A DNA stretch of 64,000 nucleotides from Streblospio benedicti (taxonomy: Eukaryota > Annelida > Polychaeta > Spionida > Spionidae). Location of the stretch: assembly GCA_019095985.1 (NCBI GenBank), contig CM032660.1, positions 58,599,149 through 58,663,148 on the forward strand, written 5' to 3'. The notes beneath the pieces were generated by a model. It was given only the letters and a program-made list of their open reading frames with translations, did no database searches and had not been told where the DNA came from. Position 1 is the first letter of the stretch; the number at the start of each line of letters is the position of its first letter. A program made the translations under genes and the position numbers. Shown here in pieces: positions 1 to 12,889 of this stretch.

Positions 1-79
1 ATGGTTTACACATGTCCCACTAATCCCTACCCTTCCTTCCACCGCCACCCCACACCCCTTCGCTCCCCACCCTCTCTAC

Positions 80-580
80 CCCACCCCCATCTAAATAGGT
101 TCATAATTAATGCACACACTTCCTGCTGCTGCTCTGGTTAAAACGGATGATATCTGGAACAAATTAAATGGTCCTCCCTTCCCATTATTTCCTCTGTCCC
201 ACATCCCTCACACAAGCTCCCGTCACTATACAGGTCGGGGAAAGATTAAATACACCCCATCACCTTCCTCCCACAGTCATATGTGACAGCCATACACACA
301 CTACATGTATGTGACAATGCTCGATCCCTCTAATATCCCTCCCTCCAGCTACTCCTACCCCTGGTAAACACGTGCAGACCATTAAATGTGCATCTCAATC
401 ACTCCCTTTCTGCTGCTTCTCGGGTTGAAATTGATGAGATCTGGAACATATTAAATGCTTCACCACCAGCCATGTCCGCCCCCCCCCCCCAACCCCCCGC
501 CATATGGACACCCCCCCCTTCCTGCCAACACCCCTCCTCAAAACAGGTCTGGAGCAGATAAAATGCGTCTCCATCAAAAT
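80..580. repeat. degenerate tandem repeat at window start
   Basis: A loosely repeated block. A core resembling 'tctggaacaaattaaatg' recurs near 151, 235, 374, 440 and 547, each followed by a C-rich tail. The copies near 130-175 and 410-465 share a longer stretch including a 'ctgctgct' lead-in. No coding sequence is convincing here; reading frames through it are low-complexity. Confidence 0.5.
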
Positions 581-659
581 CACCACCCATCCCAGCTACC
601 TCGTATGACTGTACCTGTGACGTGCAACGTACGTTTGACACATACAAACGTTTAACGTA

Positions 660-1283
660 TTACGTACCTTTAACAAACATGACCCTGTATAAAGCAACCT
701 TTCTATGAAAAATCATTTTTTCTTGTTTTTATCATTAAAACCAATTTATTTGGTTTGAAATGTGACATTATAACGACCACCAAGTTGTCCTGATTGTACA
801 TACATAATTTGGAGTGTGTACGTCTTGTGGTTAAAAAGCCTTTTGTGACACAAAAAATCGCCGCTTCCTTTATATATATAGGGATTCCTCCTGCAGGTAG
901 TTTGCCATATGGAGCATTATCAGACATTTAGATTTGTGTTTGATTAAATTTGTCTCAAATGCACAAACTAGTACTGGAATATCAAAAAAGGTTATTATTT
1001 AGAATTACGTATGCCAAAGCATTACTTGTATGGTGCCGTAACCAGGATTGCAAAAGATGGGAGGCAAAATATGTTGAACTAGGAGGTACACAGCTCTGCT
1101 ATGGGGGTTTGAGGGTATCATCCCCTTTTAGAATTTCGATTTCACTTTAAAAGTATGACCCCCCCCCCACATGACTTCAATTTTGAAAGTATGACCCCCC
1201 AATATCTGCCTGCCGCCCTCCCAAGACTGTAAATGACCAGACCCTTAAGTCACTTTTTACAATAAATTTGGAACTGAAGACTA
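660..1283. other. no gene seen
   Basis: AT-rich sequence with a short poly-C repeat: 'gtatgacccccc' occurs twice near 1152 and 1188. No exon with supported borders was found. Confidence 0.4.
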
Positions 1284-1733
1284 TGTTAAAAAGGTGAAAA
1301 GTAGGTACAATAGATCTATGATAGCAAAATTTCGGACGGGTACTCTTCAACTTCGAGTAGAAACAGGTCGATTTTACACAGCTAAAATTAGAAGAAAGAC
1401 GTTGTCTAGTCTGTAATGAAAACCATATAGAAGACGAGTTTCACTTCTTATGTACATGTAATAAATATGATAATTTCAGACGGGATATGTATAAAAAATT
1501 GTACATAGACCTAAGTGTGCTGAGTGCTACTTACTGTCTTATTTTAGTTATTTTGTATACACTGACTTGTAAACCAAGTTTAAGTACTACTGTATTATTT
1601 AATTTATTTTGTATTACACTGACTTGTAAGCCAAGTTGGCTGTCTGACATTGTTATTTGCTTATTCATACATGTTTCTATATTGTAATTGTCACATGTCA
1701 GTATGATAAAATATTATTGAATTGAATGGAATA
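1284..1733 (+). mobile_element. 3' end of a non-LTR (LINE) retrotransposon
   Basis: Translation across 1310-1490 gives the tail typical of many animal LINE reverse-transcriptase ORFs: 'FRTGTLQLRVETGRFYT', then a Cys-x2-Cys..EDEFHF..C motif (CLVCNENHIEDEFHF and a following Cys). The frame changes once between the two motifs, so this copy is dead. The stretch after about 1487 is 3' UTR with a twice-repeated 'actgacttgta' segment. It ends in a 'ttgaattgaatgg' tail like the short tandem tails of such LINEs. The 5' part is missing (5' truncation). The clade was not determined. Confidence 0.7.
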
Positions 1734-1739
1734 CACTCT

Positions 1740-3405
1740 CAACAACTCCTCAGTTCCCATATGTAGCAGAACTACGAGTGCACTGTGTTTGTTCTACATG
1801 AGCGCTTCATGGACTAAATACTAAAAAGCAAATTTTCTAGTTCAAACTTAATTAACATCATATTGAGCTCTCTTACAATTTGATCATTAACTCCTGTTAC
1901 ATATAATTATAAATCCATAATTTATACTCATCATTTCCTTAAGGTACTTAAGTAACTCATCAAATTATGCTAAACGGAATCAGAATTAACAAATAGTAGA
2001 TTGAAGAGTACATATATTCATCACACACGTATCATATACTGGAGGTCCGTGTCCATTACTCATGACCGTGAGAAATCGCGAGTAATGATATAGGAACTAG
2101 AAGTGCTTCTCAATGGACAACAAAGACCTCGCCAATTTTTGTCCTACACCCAGGCGTAAGTGGCATATTTTGGGTCACAGTGTGTTTTTATGAATTCATG
2201 TTTGTATTATCTCTAATTAATTAATAATAATCAATTAATAATCTTAGCTCCAGATTACATTTTAACTTGGGTGTCACTCTAGCAAGTTTGGGTAATTCTT
2301 CATAGTCCCTAAAACATATGAATTTTAAAAGTAAGCATGCTATTGTTACGATTGGAGCGTCTAAACATATATTATCTGAGTCTACAGATATGCTCATTCA
2401 TTTAGAAATCCTGGGTGAGAAATACGCTCGGGGAAACACGATATATTGAATGTGTACAGCTGTGGCCTAATGGGTAATTCTTGCTAACTTTTTGCATTAG
2501 TCATCCTTGCCGGAGACCCGAAGCAGCGCTAATATTGACTTAGATAGTCATTGCTGGAACTCGTGCTATAACAAAATGTGATGGGGAAACTGATATGCTT
2601 TGATATTTTAGTTTCTGCATTTGGAACCCACTTCCCCAGTAGAGGGCAACACAAGCATGCTGGTGGAATATGCCGGAGTGACGGACGCGGGCAACATTGC
2701 TCAGTGCCAGGCGAGATAAACACCCATGTCACTGGCAGATCAAGGATGGTAAAAAGGGTGGAGGGTCGACTAAGTAATCCCATGAGAATGTGCATGCGTG
2801 CAGTGGTGATGCTGAAAATCGTTATAGAAGGTCGTTGTTACCAGCTTTTAGTTCATCTATGAACTGATGTACCAGGTTACAAGTACAGAGTCCATGTGGA
2901 CATCTATTTCATTCGTTCCCCACGGTCCATATATAGGTCAACATAGAATGAGCTTCTATGTGTTGACCATCGCTCTAGCCGGCATCATTTGAACTGTTGA
3001 TTTGTTCCAAAAGTACTGTATCTGCATGAACCATGTTCCACGTTTGATTACGTAGGTGCGTATACGCCATTCTGATCGCTCTGTGACCACGTGGCTGACA
3101 GCTTCAACTGACCACTGGTCAGTACGTGGTTGACGTGCAAATAACCAGCCGCGCTGGACTGACCAGTGACGTGGTCAGCACAGAGTTCTGGGTGGAGACT
3201 GACCAACCACCATAGTAAAGCTCGGCGACAAAAATACGTAAATAACTTTGTTAATCATAATCTGTTATTTATAAATTTAAGTCACCACTTGTAGGAAGGG
3301 TGTAAGAATGCACAGTTAAAAGAAGAGATTAATTTGGCATTAAACAGCACCCGAAAAGCTTCTCTAGATCCTATGTAAGACAATTGACTAAGTTATTAAC
3401 TACTT
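1740..3405. other. no gene seen; small inverted repeats
   Basis: No supportable exon. A short hairpin lies at about 2937-2970 (ggtcaacatagaa against ttctatgtgttgacc). The stretch 3090-3215 repeats 'actgacca' and 'gtggtcag' motifs in both orientations. The open frames at 2529-2862 are opposite-strand overlaps without family resemblance. Confidence 0.4.
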
Positions 3406-3411
3406 TTTATT

Positions 3412-3720
3412 GGGGATCGTTCACAAATGACATCACCTCATTTTTGGCCTTTTTTGTGCCCCCTCCCACCCATGTCACCTTTTGTCGTCTTTGCAAGACC
3501 CCCCCCTCCCCCCACCCACCCACCCTTTCCTGGTAAGTGACGTCATCTTTGCCGCCAATTGGTTTGAAAGGGGATAATTTCGATGCATATTTGCTGATTT
3601 CCTGGGCTTCACCCTTTTTTTTATTCAGCAGAGGACTAATAAATGTTGTTATTTTTTTAAATCGGAGATTCAGTGCACAATAGCACATCACCCGTCCATA
3701 ACGCAAAGTTATCACAATTT
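3412..3720. mobile_element. MITE-like element, one recognisable end
   Basis: Starts with 'ggggatcgttcacaaatgac', nearly the same terminus as the better preserved element at 41598-42073. It shares that element's C-rich interior and 'gtgacgtcatctttg' segment. The far end is not clear. It has no coding capacity. Confidence 0.5.
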
Positions 3721-4713
3721 TTATCTGATCTGGTGACGTCCAACGTCAAAGTCTATTCTCTTTACGAAATGGTTTATTGTGGAGGACGCTATTAATAAAA
3801 CTTATTCAACGATAGTTTACAAAACACATCGTAATGAATTCAGTTTTAGACGATTGAACACGTTTACACATAAAATAATATTGGTGTTTCCACAATAGGT
3901 GCTCTAATCTGGGTAAGATATTTTTGTATAGACATAAATGTTATGATAAACAAGTACAGCATTAGACCAAAAATGTTTCTACTTAATCCAGTCTTCATAC
4001 GATACTGGTATTAATCTTTGTTATGTTATTCATTATAAACATCTAAGACAATTTGGACTCGTTTCTCATATTTTTGAGATGACGGGAATAAAACAAACAA
4101 AAAACGCAAATATTAAGTGAAACAAATGCTAGTTCTTCAATGTAGTCCTAAGTAATTAATAGGATGGGCCTTGACTAGTTTTAATGCAGAGAACTTCGGC
4201 TGATTAAGGAGGATTATACGGGTGAGATGATAAATCAGCGAGTATGTGTGCTTCTATAAACGCCATCAGAGTTGATACCTGTCAATGAACAAACAACTCT
4301 GAGCGTTGTAAATAAGCCCGCCCTACTAACATTTACTATTAAATGTGTACTGTGCTCTTTTCCAAAGTTACCTACACAATTTGGGACATCAAACTGATAC
4401 AGTTTTCGGTGTGTCTGATATGTTGTAAAGCCATTCCATTACCAGTTGTGCATGATTAATAAGCAGCTCGATATACTTGTCTGTACAAGAGTTCAGTGCA
4501 CCTTTGCATAGGTTTACAATACTTATTATAGGGCATATTTGTTAACACAAACAAATACCGGTGTTTGTTTCAAATGTGTAGAACTCCGCTCTATATTCAG
4601 GCTCTGCACTGTTGGTGAACTGGCCAAAGCCCTGGGTGAGACAATTGGACTGGTCTGTCTGCTTTTCTGGGTATTATTCACTGGTGTACCAGGTCAACAT
4701 TGGTATGTCGATG
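3721..4713. other. no gene seen
   Basis: AT-rich intergenic sequence. The overlapping plus-strand frames at 4539-4854 run into the MITE at 4714 and show no family features. Confidence 0.4.
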
Positions 4714-5040
4714 TCAAACCCGCTTTACACTATAGCAAATTCCACCTACGTAGCTCTACGTGCACTGGCGAACTGGCAAATTCGTCAGAAAATTTTGAAC
4801 ATGTTCAAAAATTTTGAACGAACATTCAGTTTGGTTAAAGTTTGCTTTAAATAGTTATGCTGCGTCTACGGATCGCAGAACATTCGCACATATAAGTAAC
4901 ACTTCGTTTGCCTCAGTAAGTTGTCGTACCATGCATTTTTACTACGTTCAATGCCGCCACAATACGCTCAAGTTGACGACGTGACATAATACGTGCAGGT
5001 GCGTTGCACGGGTTCATCGCTCAAGTGTAAAGCGGGTTTT
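4714..5040. mobile_element. MITE with ~16-bp terminal inverted repeats
   Basis: Begins 'aaacccgctttacact' and ends with the inverted match 'agtgtaaagcgggttt'. The ~325-bp interior is non-coding, with a 'gaacatgttcaaaa' stretch that is also found in the MITEs at 9556 and 36907, so the families are probably related. No clear target duplication was seen. Confidence 0.65.
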
Positions 5041-5609
5041 AAACGTGTTTTTAGCTTTGCGTGTGAGTGTGTGTGTGTGCTGTTAATTTTTGGTTGAAAC
5101 GTGTAACTGTATCACTGTAGTGAACACTCTGGAATTTTGATGAGCGAAGCTTTAGATCCATTGTTACTACTATATAGCCCTTTAATGGCTGGTTGGACAT
5201 TGATTGCAACGAGAGTAAAGCTTAAAATAAGCTTAAATGTACGTTGACGGATGTCGAATTCTAATGAGGCTGAATCGGTCTTCCATTGTGGTGGAATTCA
5301 GCTTATCTCAGGCTTACTAGTAATTATATCCTACAATGGTAGCAGCATTTACTACTTTACCAACTGACCAGTTAAGTATGCATTTAAAGAAAATTCGAGT
5401 GATCATGTGGTTTTTTTACTTCCTTCAAGTTAGTAGTAATATTTTATTGGATGCGTTTTAGGTACACGTATCGGCAGTAATGATTTCCTGCCCAGGAATA
5501 AGGAGGTACTGACCACCAAGATGACCACAGCGGGTGTTGACTAGAGCAAGTGGCAATGGCAGATCCAGGTTTTTGGAAAGGGGGCGCACTTAAGGGATTT
5601 CATGAAAAA

Positions 5610-6480
<871 letters not shown>

Positions 6481-6499
6481 GATAAGAGTCGTGATCTTA

Positions 6500-6690
6500 A
6501 AAAATTGAGAGGAGGGCCCTTTACACAGAGATGGAACCTTACACATGGGAGTGCCATTGTGCAGGGGAGGTCCCTCACACACAGTGAGGCCCTTCACACA
6601 AGGGAGGATCCTTACACAAGGAAGGGCCCTTAAACACAAGAAGATCCCTTACACAGGGGAGGGATCTTACAGGAGGGAGAGAGACGTTAT
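6500..6690. repeat. degenerate ~20-bp minisatellite
   Basis: Roughly eight diverged copies of a unit like 'gggaggtcccttacacaca'. It lies about 150 bp upstream of the promoter motifs of the secreted-protein gene. Confidence 0.6.
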
Positions 6691-6836
6691 ATGATCATTA
6701 TAATAATAAACCCACAGTCACATCACTCACAGCAATATCTGTGTGCGCCAGTGGAGACACCACCTCATGTAGGGTCCAAGTGACACACTACCCATGTAGG
6801 GCCCAGGGACCGGTACGAGCCTGCTGCCACCGCAGC

Positions 6837-6910
6837 CACGTGACACTGACGTCACTTGCGTCCGTGGCAACAGGAGGTATATATCCGTGAGCGGCTAGTC
6901 GCTACCATCA
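6837..6910 (+). promoter_or_regulatory. putative promoter: E-box, CRE, TATA
   Basis: CACGTG at 6837-6842, a full CRE palindrome TGACGTCA at 6847-6854 and TATATAT at 6878-6884. They lie 63-110 bases before the ATG at 6947. The TATA position predicts transcription starting at about 6907-6912. The motifs are seen directly; that they work is inferred. Confidence 0.55.
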
Positions 6911-6946
6911 CAGAGGCGCGACTTTTTTTCTCATACGGATACTAGT

Positions 6947-7369
6947 ATGGCAAACATGGCGTACCTCTTTGTTTGCATGTGCATGTGCGTGGCATTGGTA
7001 GTAGGAAACGAACACAACACTGGCAATGTACGAAGGGTGAGGTACACCCTGAACAAGAGTATCAAAAATAAGGACATGTCGTTTCGCGCAATCCAGTGCA
7101 CTCGTGAGAAACTAGATACCAATGGAACGTTTTTTGACATGGAGGGCTGCCGACAGATGGACAACGCTGATCACACCAAGACTACACTGCAAAAAGGTAC
7201 GACCATTATTCTGATAGGATTTCTGAAAACTGTTGAGAGGTGCAGCAATTGTCGAGATATGTACGAGAAGATGTCTCAAATTTGGTTCTATTTCAACAGG
7301 AGGCGAATGGAATTTGTGAATGAGCATACCTACCACAGAAATGTTTATGTGCCACTACCTTATATCTGA
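6947..7369 (+). CDS. small secreted protein of unknown family, single exon, 140 aa
   Basis: The start is the first ATG after a TATA-type promoter. Residues 1-20 form a hydrophobic signal peptide (MANMAYLFVCMCMCVALVVG), giving a mature chain of about 120 residues that should be exported. The mature part has four cysteines (51, 68, 99, 102), two N-glycosylation sequons (N36-K-S and N59-G-T), and a basic C-terminal third. There is no second hydrophobic segment, so it is soluble rather than membrane-bound. The stop codon overlaps a polyadenylation signal. I do not recognise the fold. Four cysteines with a Cys-x2-Cys pair could make two disulfides. A compact intronless gene with a strong core promoter suggests an inducible or abundantly expressed product, but that is inference. 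Confidence 0.7.
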   Translation: MANMAYLFVCMCMCVALVVGNEHNTGNVRRVRYTLNKSIKNKDMSFRAIQCTREKLDTNGTFFDMEGCRQMDNADHTKTTLQKGTTIILIGFLKTVERCSNCRDMYEKMSQIWFYFNRRRMEFVNEHTYHRNVYVPLPYI

Positions 7370-7374
7370 ATAAA
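7369..7374 (+). terminator. polyadenylation signal AATAAA
   Basis: AATAAA begins on the last base of the stop codon of the secreted-protein gene, implying a 3' UTR of only 15-30 bases if it is used. Confidence 0.5.
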
Positions 7375-7389
7375 CCAATGTATAAGGCA

Positions 7390-8104
7390 ATGATCATTCC
7401 ATAGCATATGATCCACTGTTATAGCCGATTATTTCAAACTTATTATTTTTAATTATGTTTTATATAAAAACGTATCTAATGCGCTTTATAACGTTTTACT
7501 CTGTATGTTTGAGTCATATGAATTATAATAGTATGTTGTTTATTACATAAATATTTCATCTTACTTGAGAAACAGTGAAATTTCATGTTTTTGTTTTTAT
7601 GACATTCGGCTTTTAACAATATGTTCCCGGTAGTTTGTTGTTGTTGTTTTTCTAATAGCGTATTTTTTTCACTCTTAAACCAAGCGAAAATATTTGTGCC
7701 ATGCAAAATATTTTTCTATTTTCAACAAGAAAAAGTGTGTAGGGGTTAAATCTCACTCCTAAATAAGCAACTTCTACTAACACTAGCTGCCATAAAAACA
7801 AATGCTGCTATGCAGGAGACTGACCTCGTGCTGATCTGTCGCAGAAACAAAAGTGCGTCGTGCTAGTCTCTAGGTGAAGCATATAAACCTAGTCTTGTAT
7901 AAACGTCTTTTTACAATCTCCACTGCGTGCCGTACAGGAACGTACCAGTCCGACACCAAGGGCTCAATTATTGATATGAAAAACTTGCACCGTGAGCAGA
8001 TATCATATAGAGTGATGGTTGGGGTCAGTGGCGGCATTGATCCACCTGTGTAGTGTTTCATTTCTTCATGATTATCTTGTTCATACTGGTGTCATGAAAC
8101 GTAA
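7390..8104. other. no gene seen
   Basis: AT-rich sequence with no supportable exon or element. Confidence 0.4.
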
Positions 8105-8280
8105 GAATGGGGGGGTAATCAGGGGTCTAGAAATCCCATACCCCTTTTTCCCCTTTTTGGCTCTTTTCCCCTTATTCCTCTTTTTGGCCCTTTTTCCCTT
8201 ATCCCTCTTTTTTTTCAGCCCCTTTTTCCTTATACCACTTCCTTATACCCCCCCAAGAATATTCAAACTGCAAATTTAAT
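8105..8280. repeat. dispersed pyrimidine-rich repeat, copy 1
   Basis: A G-run start, then 'aggggtctagaaatccc', then blocks of cccctttttc. The same arrangement occurs at 21735-21880, so this is a dispersed repeat family rather than a gene. Confidence 0.5.
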
Positions 8281-8474
8281 AGAAAAATTTTAAAGTTAGA
8301 AAATACAGTTTTAAGTATTAAACGAATGTCATATAGTTATTATGTAATTTTGGAAAAGTTAGATAATAATTTGTCAATGATTTATATAAATAACCTCTGG
8401 GTTGAGATGATAACTGACCAAGTATGTAGGCTGGGGGTTACAGAGACAACGGTTCATCCGTGTAACATTTTAAC

Positions 8475-8660
8475 AGTCCGCTGCTTGGGATGATGGTATC
8501 ATTCTGGTCTCACAACCTTGGGGTCGTGAGTTTGAGTCCCGTTAGGGCCATTTTATATAGTCAAATGGAAGATTTCTCTTCAGCTATGTCAATACAGTGG
8601 CAGGAGCTTGCTTGGCAGAATAGTGAGAGTAGAATTGAAATCACAAGCAAACTTGGGGAA
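8475..8660 (+). mobile_element. tRNA-derived SINE, family 2
   Basis: Carries the family core 'ggtatcattctggtctcac', a B-box-like 'gagtttgagtcccg' and 'tatagtcaaatggaag'. The best copy is at 38928-39112. A diverged, dead tRNA-like head is present, with no cloverleaf gene. Confidence 0.7.
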
Positions 8661-9555
8661 AAATATATACACAGTTATTCATATAATAGAATATTGAATA
8701 TTATGTCAGTTTAATCAAATCTATTAGTAATTATAATGTTTGTGAGGTAAAGTGTTAGTGTTTATCTGTGTTGGTATTTATGTTATCCTAGTACATGTAT
8801 GATATGATTATACCAGCTTTTAATACAAAAAAAATAAAAACATTGACTTCTTATCAGCCTTAATAAATATTTCTGACCAGATAGAGATTGCAATTTCGTG
8901 CAGGGCTCTTTATTTCCAGGGGGAGATATGGAAGTGACCATTAATATACAAGTCCTTTTTTTATGGGTATTTATATTTTTATCAAAAACGAATACTAATA
9001 ATTGTTAAATAACACGGTATTAGGAGCAACATGTCAAGTGTATCAAAACAAAATTATTATTTCAATCGATCTAAGGGGACATTTGCTGTGCATGTCCCTT
9101 TAAGGCATCGTATGTTTGGTGTATTCACAGTTTTTGTGAGTAATATTAATGCAGACTGTTCCATTATTCATTGATATTTAGGTGGATTTCAAAGATCTAT
9201 TTTATTGTGTTCCTGGACGTAGCCATGCAGTGATGTATCGTCTAATTTCATGCGTTCAATCATGTTTTTAGCAAACAAACCCCTGCTGCAGGGTTCCATT
9301 TAACGTCGAATCAGCAGTGACACATTGATTTTATTCACAGGTTACAGGGCTGCAAATGGTTTCACATACATTTTCGATGATGCATCCTACCATCTGCCAA
9401 TTAATACCCTGTAAACAAAAACCATACACCGTGCACTTTTTTGAAGACATAATCATTGGCGTACAACTATTTTATTGGCGTGTTTATATACGTGTATTGT
9501 TTTACCTTTACTTTTTTTATATGTTACCTACCTAGTTATATTTTATATTCAAAGT
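8661..9555. other. no gene seen
   Basis: AT-rich intergenic sequence. The overlapping frames around 9456-9942 run into a MITE. Confidence 0.4.
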
Positions 9556-10168
9556 TACTTTCACAATTGCGTTGGCGACCATTTGGCGATCATGTTCGCA
9601 CGAGCAAATCGTATAAGTCGTACGTACGGTCTCTTCTGTTGCAGCCGAATTCACTTAACGATCGCAAATGAATTTCGAACATGTTCAAAATTCAGTTTTG
9701 GGTCGCAGACTGGAGCATCTATTGATTTTTAAAACGTTACATCGCACAAGTTTTTGCACAACGTTGTATCTACTCGCAGATTTCATGCGAGTGGCGCACA
9801 ATATTTACGGTCGCATGACGACCTGCAATCATTTTTTTGTCATCATGGGAGCGTTGCTCAACCACAGTTTTGTGCGTCTGTTGTACAACACAAACCTTCT
9901 GCACCTGAATTTTTAGTCTCCATCATTCAGACTGCTAACTAAGAGCTGCCGTCTGCTGCATCCTAGTACAGCTCCACACAGCTAACCTTGCGGCGTGGAG
10001 AGGCTGGTGTGCCACAGTCTACTGAATTTTGGGACATTGCTGACGGGCGTGATAAATGCTCGTCAAAGCTCGCTCCTTGCGATCATTTCTGCGACCACCT
10101 CTTGAACACACTAGATCGTACGACATTTTTGGTCGCATTTATTTGCGATCAATTGTGAAAGGGGCTTA
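9556..10168. mobile_element. MITE, family with cccctttcacaattg ends, copy 1
   Basis: The left end 'actttcacaattgcgttgg' and right end 'caattgtgaaaggggc' are inverted repeats. The interior matches the copy at 36907-37417 almost throughout ('ttcaaaattcagttttgg', 'atgctcgtcaaag'). Relative to that copy there is an insertion near 9900-10030. Confidence 0.75.
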
Positions 10169-10288
10169 AATGGTGACATTATAAGCCCACTGGGCTGGAC
10201 CATAATATAATATGTTTGTAATACTTAATTGTATAAATTGTATATGGCAATGTCACGATAGTAAACTTATTGAAACCTTTATTGGCAG

Positions 10289-11811
10289 ACGTATTGCCCG
10301 CCAGGCTTCCCCGGACCACATGGTGAAGCTGCAGGTCAGTACAAGCAAATGCCAATACATCTGGTGTTAGTATATGTGTGCAAATCTTTGGATGGAGCAT
10401 GATGGATCTTAAAACTGTCACGTTTGGACATGCAACACTCATATGTCCGGATGGGTAATTACCCAATGTAAAGATAATGTAAATCAATGTGATGTTGGAC
10501 AGGATGCTTTTTAGCGTACAGTATTGGCCCAAGGTCTATTTTATGGACCGGTGTTTATAACTGTGATGTTTGAGTTTCTGTGAAATATATATATACGGTT
10601 GCGTTATGGTTCATACATAACAATAACAAAGTCTGCTTTCTGGATATAATTGGTCATGGCTGAGTCTGCCTATATATATTATATACCATTATATATAAAA
10701 CAGGTTCTGCTTTTATGGGCCACTATTTTAAACAGGTAGGCTAAAGTGCAAATTCCCCATTCATGAAATAATAATGTATATCTGCTTTTTATTAGTATAA
10801 TTAATCATACATGAAGTAGCTGTGTTTTAAATATGTACCTGTCTTAAATGTGTGCTTATATGTACAGGGTGAATGTTCTGTGTTAGAAGGTTTTCTTTGA
10901 TAGGATACAATGCATACTGTCATAACATCCAGCCGGTCATATTGTAGACATTTTCAGACTGCCAGTACCTGTACGAGCGTGGCTACACAACCAATGGCGT
11001 TTACACCATCTGTCCAACAGGCGGCGCCGCAGTCACCGTGTATTGCGACATGGCAAGGGGAGGCTGGACCGTCATTAGTGTGAGTATTTTAAGTGGGCCA
11101 CACATGCAATTATTACTTGCCTTTTTTCACTATACTTTTACACAGTTTACAATTGTCATACCCTAGTTCATGCTTTTTCAGACAAAGACCACTGCTGATT
11201 GGAACAAACTATGGGCTGACTTTAAAGTTGGTTTTGGGTCCCCTGCAGGTAATATTGTCCACATAATACTAGAAGACATTTGATCCATACTTGATCCATA
11301 TACCATTTACCAATCTGCAAATAAAGGCTTAAACACATGCCACCATTTGGTAAATAATTGCAAGGATAAATTGTTTTTTTCATTTATATCTCAACTTCTA
11401 CAGCAACGTTCAATATTTGAAAGTTTTCTGGTAATAGCCGGTCCTGAACAAAAGTGGCTAGCTCTTAATTATTTAGAATACTATTGTAGAAAAGTAGCTT
11501 GCCCATCAAGCTGTGAACGTTTGATGAAAAGCAACATAGCTTTGCTAAAATACCATGATAAGGGCCAACTTTGCTAAAAGAAATACCAAGATAAGGGCAA
11601 GTGGGAAGTCCTTTTTTGTACCCTATAATCATATATATTTTGATGCACCGGTTTGCATTTCAGGTCAACACTACTTCGGCAATGATAACATCTTCTATTT
11701 GACACGTCAAGCAGCCTACAAATTGGACATCGAGTTTATTGCATGGGATAATTCTGTTAACACTTTCCACGCTGCAACCTTTCGCATTGATAACGAAGCC
11801 AACAAATATCG
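10289..11811 (+). CDS. ficolin-like / fibrinogen-related gene (partial, four exons)
   Basis: Four exons fit together in phase: 10289-10334 (starts phase 0, ends with one base), 10958-11079, 11182-11248 and 11664-11811. All have AG acceptors and GT donors. The first encodes TYCPPGFPGPHGEAA, a short Gly-X-Y stretch. The others encode the N-terminal half of a fibrinogen C-terminal domain, with recognisable DCQYLYERGYTTNGVYTI, VYCDMARGGWTVI, DWNKLWADFKVGFGSP, FGNDNIFYLTRQ and a domain-typical ANKYR at the last border. Collagen next to fibrinogen is the plan of ficolins, secreted lectins that bind acetylated sugars. The rest of the domain (including its calcium and sugar-binding part) and the 5' exons with the signal peptide were not found. 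They may lie in the gap at 13885, have decayed, or be out of view. The introns are short (102-623 bases). Confidence 0.75.
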
Positions 11812-12029
11812 GTATAGTAAGATTTCCATTTTGTTTAGAAATGAAAAAAGATGAAGATCTTCTGAAGTAGTTTTTTTAATAGTATTCTGATCCCCACCTA
11901 AAATGCTGGTTTAATGTTGTGCTCAGGGACGGTGTACGGTAGCCTTACAGTGCTGGGGTTGATTGCGCCATCACTAAAAACAAATTCGTCGATAAAGTAT
12001 TCTGATAAAAGTGGTTTAATGTTCTGTGG

Positions 12030-12390
12030 ACTCTAGACGGGTTGATTGGATAAAGCAGACATAGTTGGACTTGTGACCAGACGGTGGACTTGTGGTTCGA
12101 TTCCCGGTCGGGTCTGGGGGTGGGTGTTGAGCAAACTCATTCTGAAAGTAGTTGCACACTGCTCCATGGCACCTACACGTTAATTAGGTACAGGTCATTG
12201 GGTTGAAAGAGTGAGTGAGTTGTTGTGTGAGTGATTAGCATTGTGCCCCGAATGTGCTGCCGATACAAGTACATGAGAAATAATCAATTGATTATCAATT
12301 AGTGGCCCAATGACCTGTTGTAAAATTGTAAAGTAGTGAGAGGAAGACTTGGATCACGACTATAAACCACCACATTTACACTTACATATG
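12030..12390 (+). mobile_element. tRNA-derived SINE, family 1, copy 1
   Basis: B-box 'ggttcgattcc' at 12094-12104. The A-box half has decayed. Body landmarks 'gtgttgagcaaactca', 'ttgcacactgctcc' and 'gagtgagtgag' are shared with copies at 31759 and 42480. The tail is 'ataaaccaccacatttaca'. Confidence 0.8.
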
Positions 12391-12885
12391 AAGGACAGAC
12401 AGTCTGGTTGTCTGCCGTATCTTCTGAATAGGCCCCAATATTTATGCCTCATACGGCAAGCACCTCGGATCTTTGAACCTAGCATGGGTGTGCGTGGAGA
12501 ATGCCTAGAGTACTGTGTGTCCGGACAGGTGTGACTACCTCCCCTCATGCATGGGGAGACCTTGTGTGAAACCCAGTGGTTAGTTACCACCCGTGCAATG
12601 GGGTTCTATAACCGACGCTAATGTTGTACTTGTGATAACAACGCAAAGAGAAGCAGTCGGTGAGTGAACGGGCGGATCTGGCAGGGATCATGCCACCGGG
12701 CTCCTGTCATGGCATGGAGCATAGGGTCGGTAGCTCCCAGGCTCACACACGGATCCATGAGCGTCTGCGTTACACCGACTAAAACCACATGTTCACAGCA
12801 CTCCGATCTGGGGATGCAGCCTTGGTTTAACATTTAATAGATAAACAGTTTGCTGATAGAAACAGGCTACTAATGCTTAACAGAT
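12391..12885. other. no gene seen
   Basis: Moderately GC-rich sequence with overlapping open frames on both strands. None has family features or splice borders I would defend. Confidence 0.35.
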
Positions 12886-12889
12886 ACTG

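Noticed and set aside
9475-9942. Overlapping plus-strand frames
   Set aside because: They cover the MITE at 9556-10168, and the same frames recur in the copy at 36868-37273.
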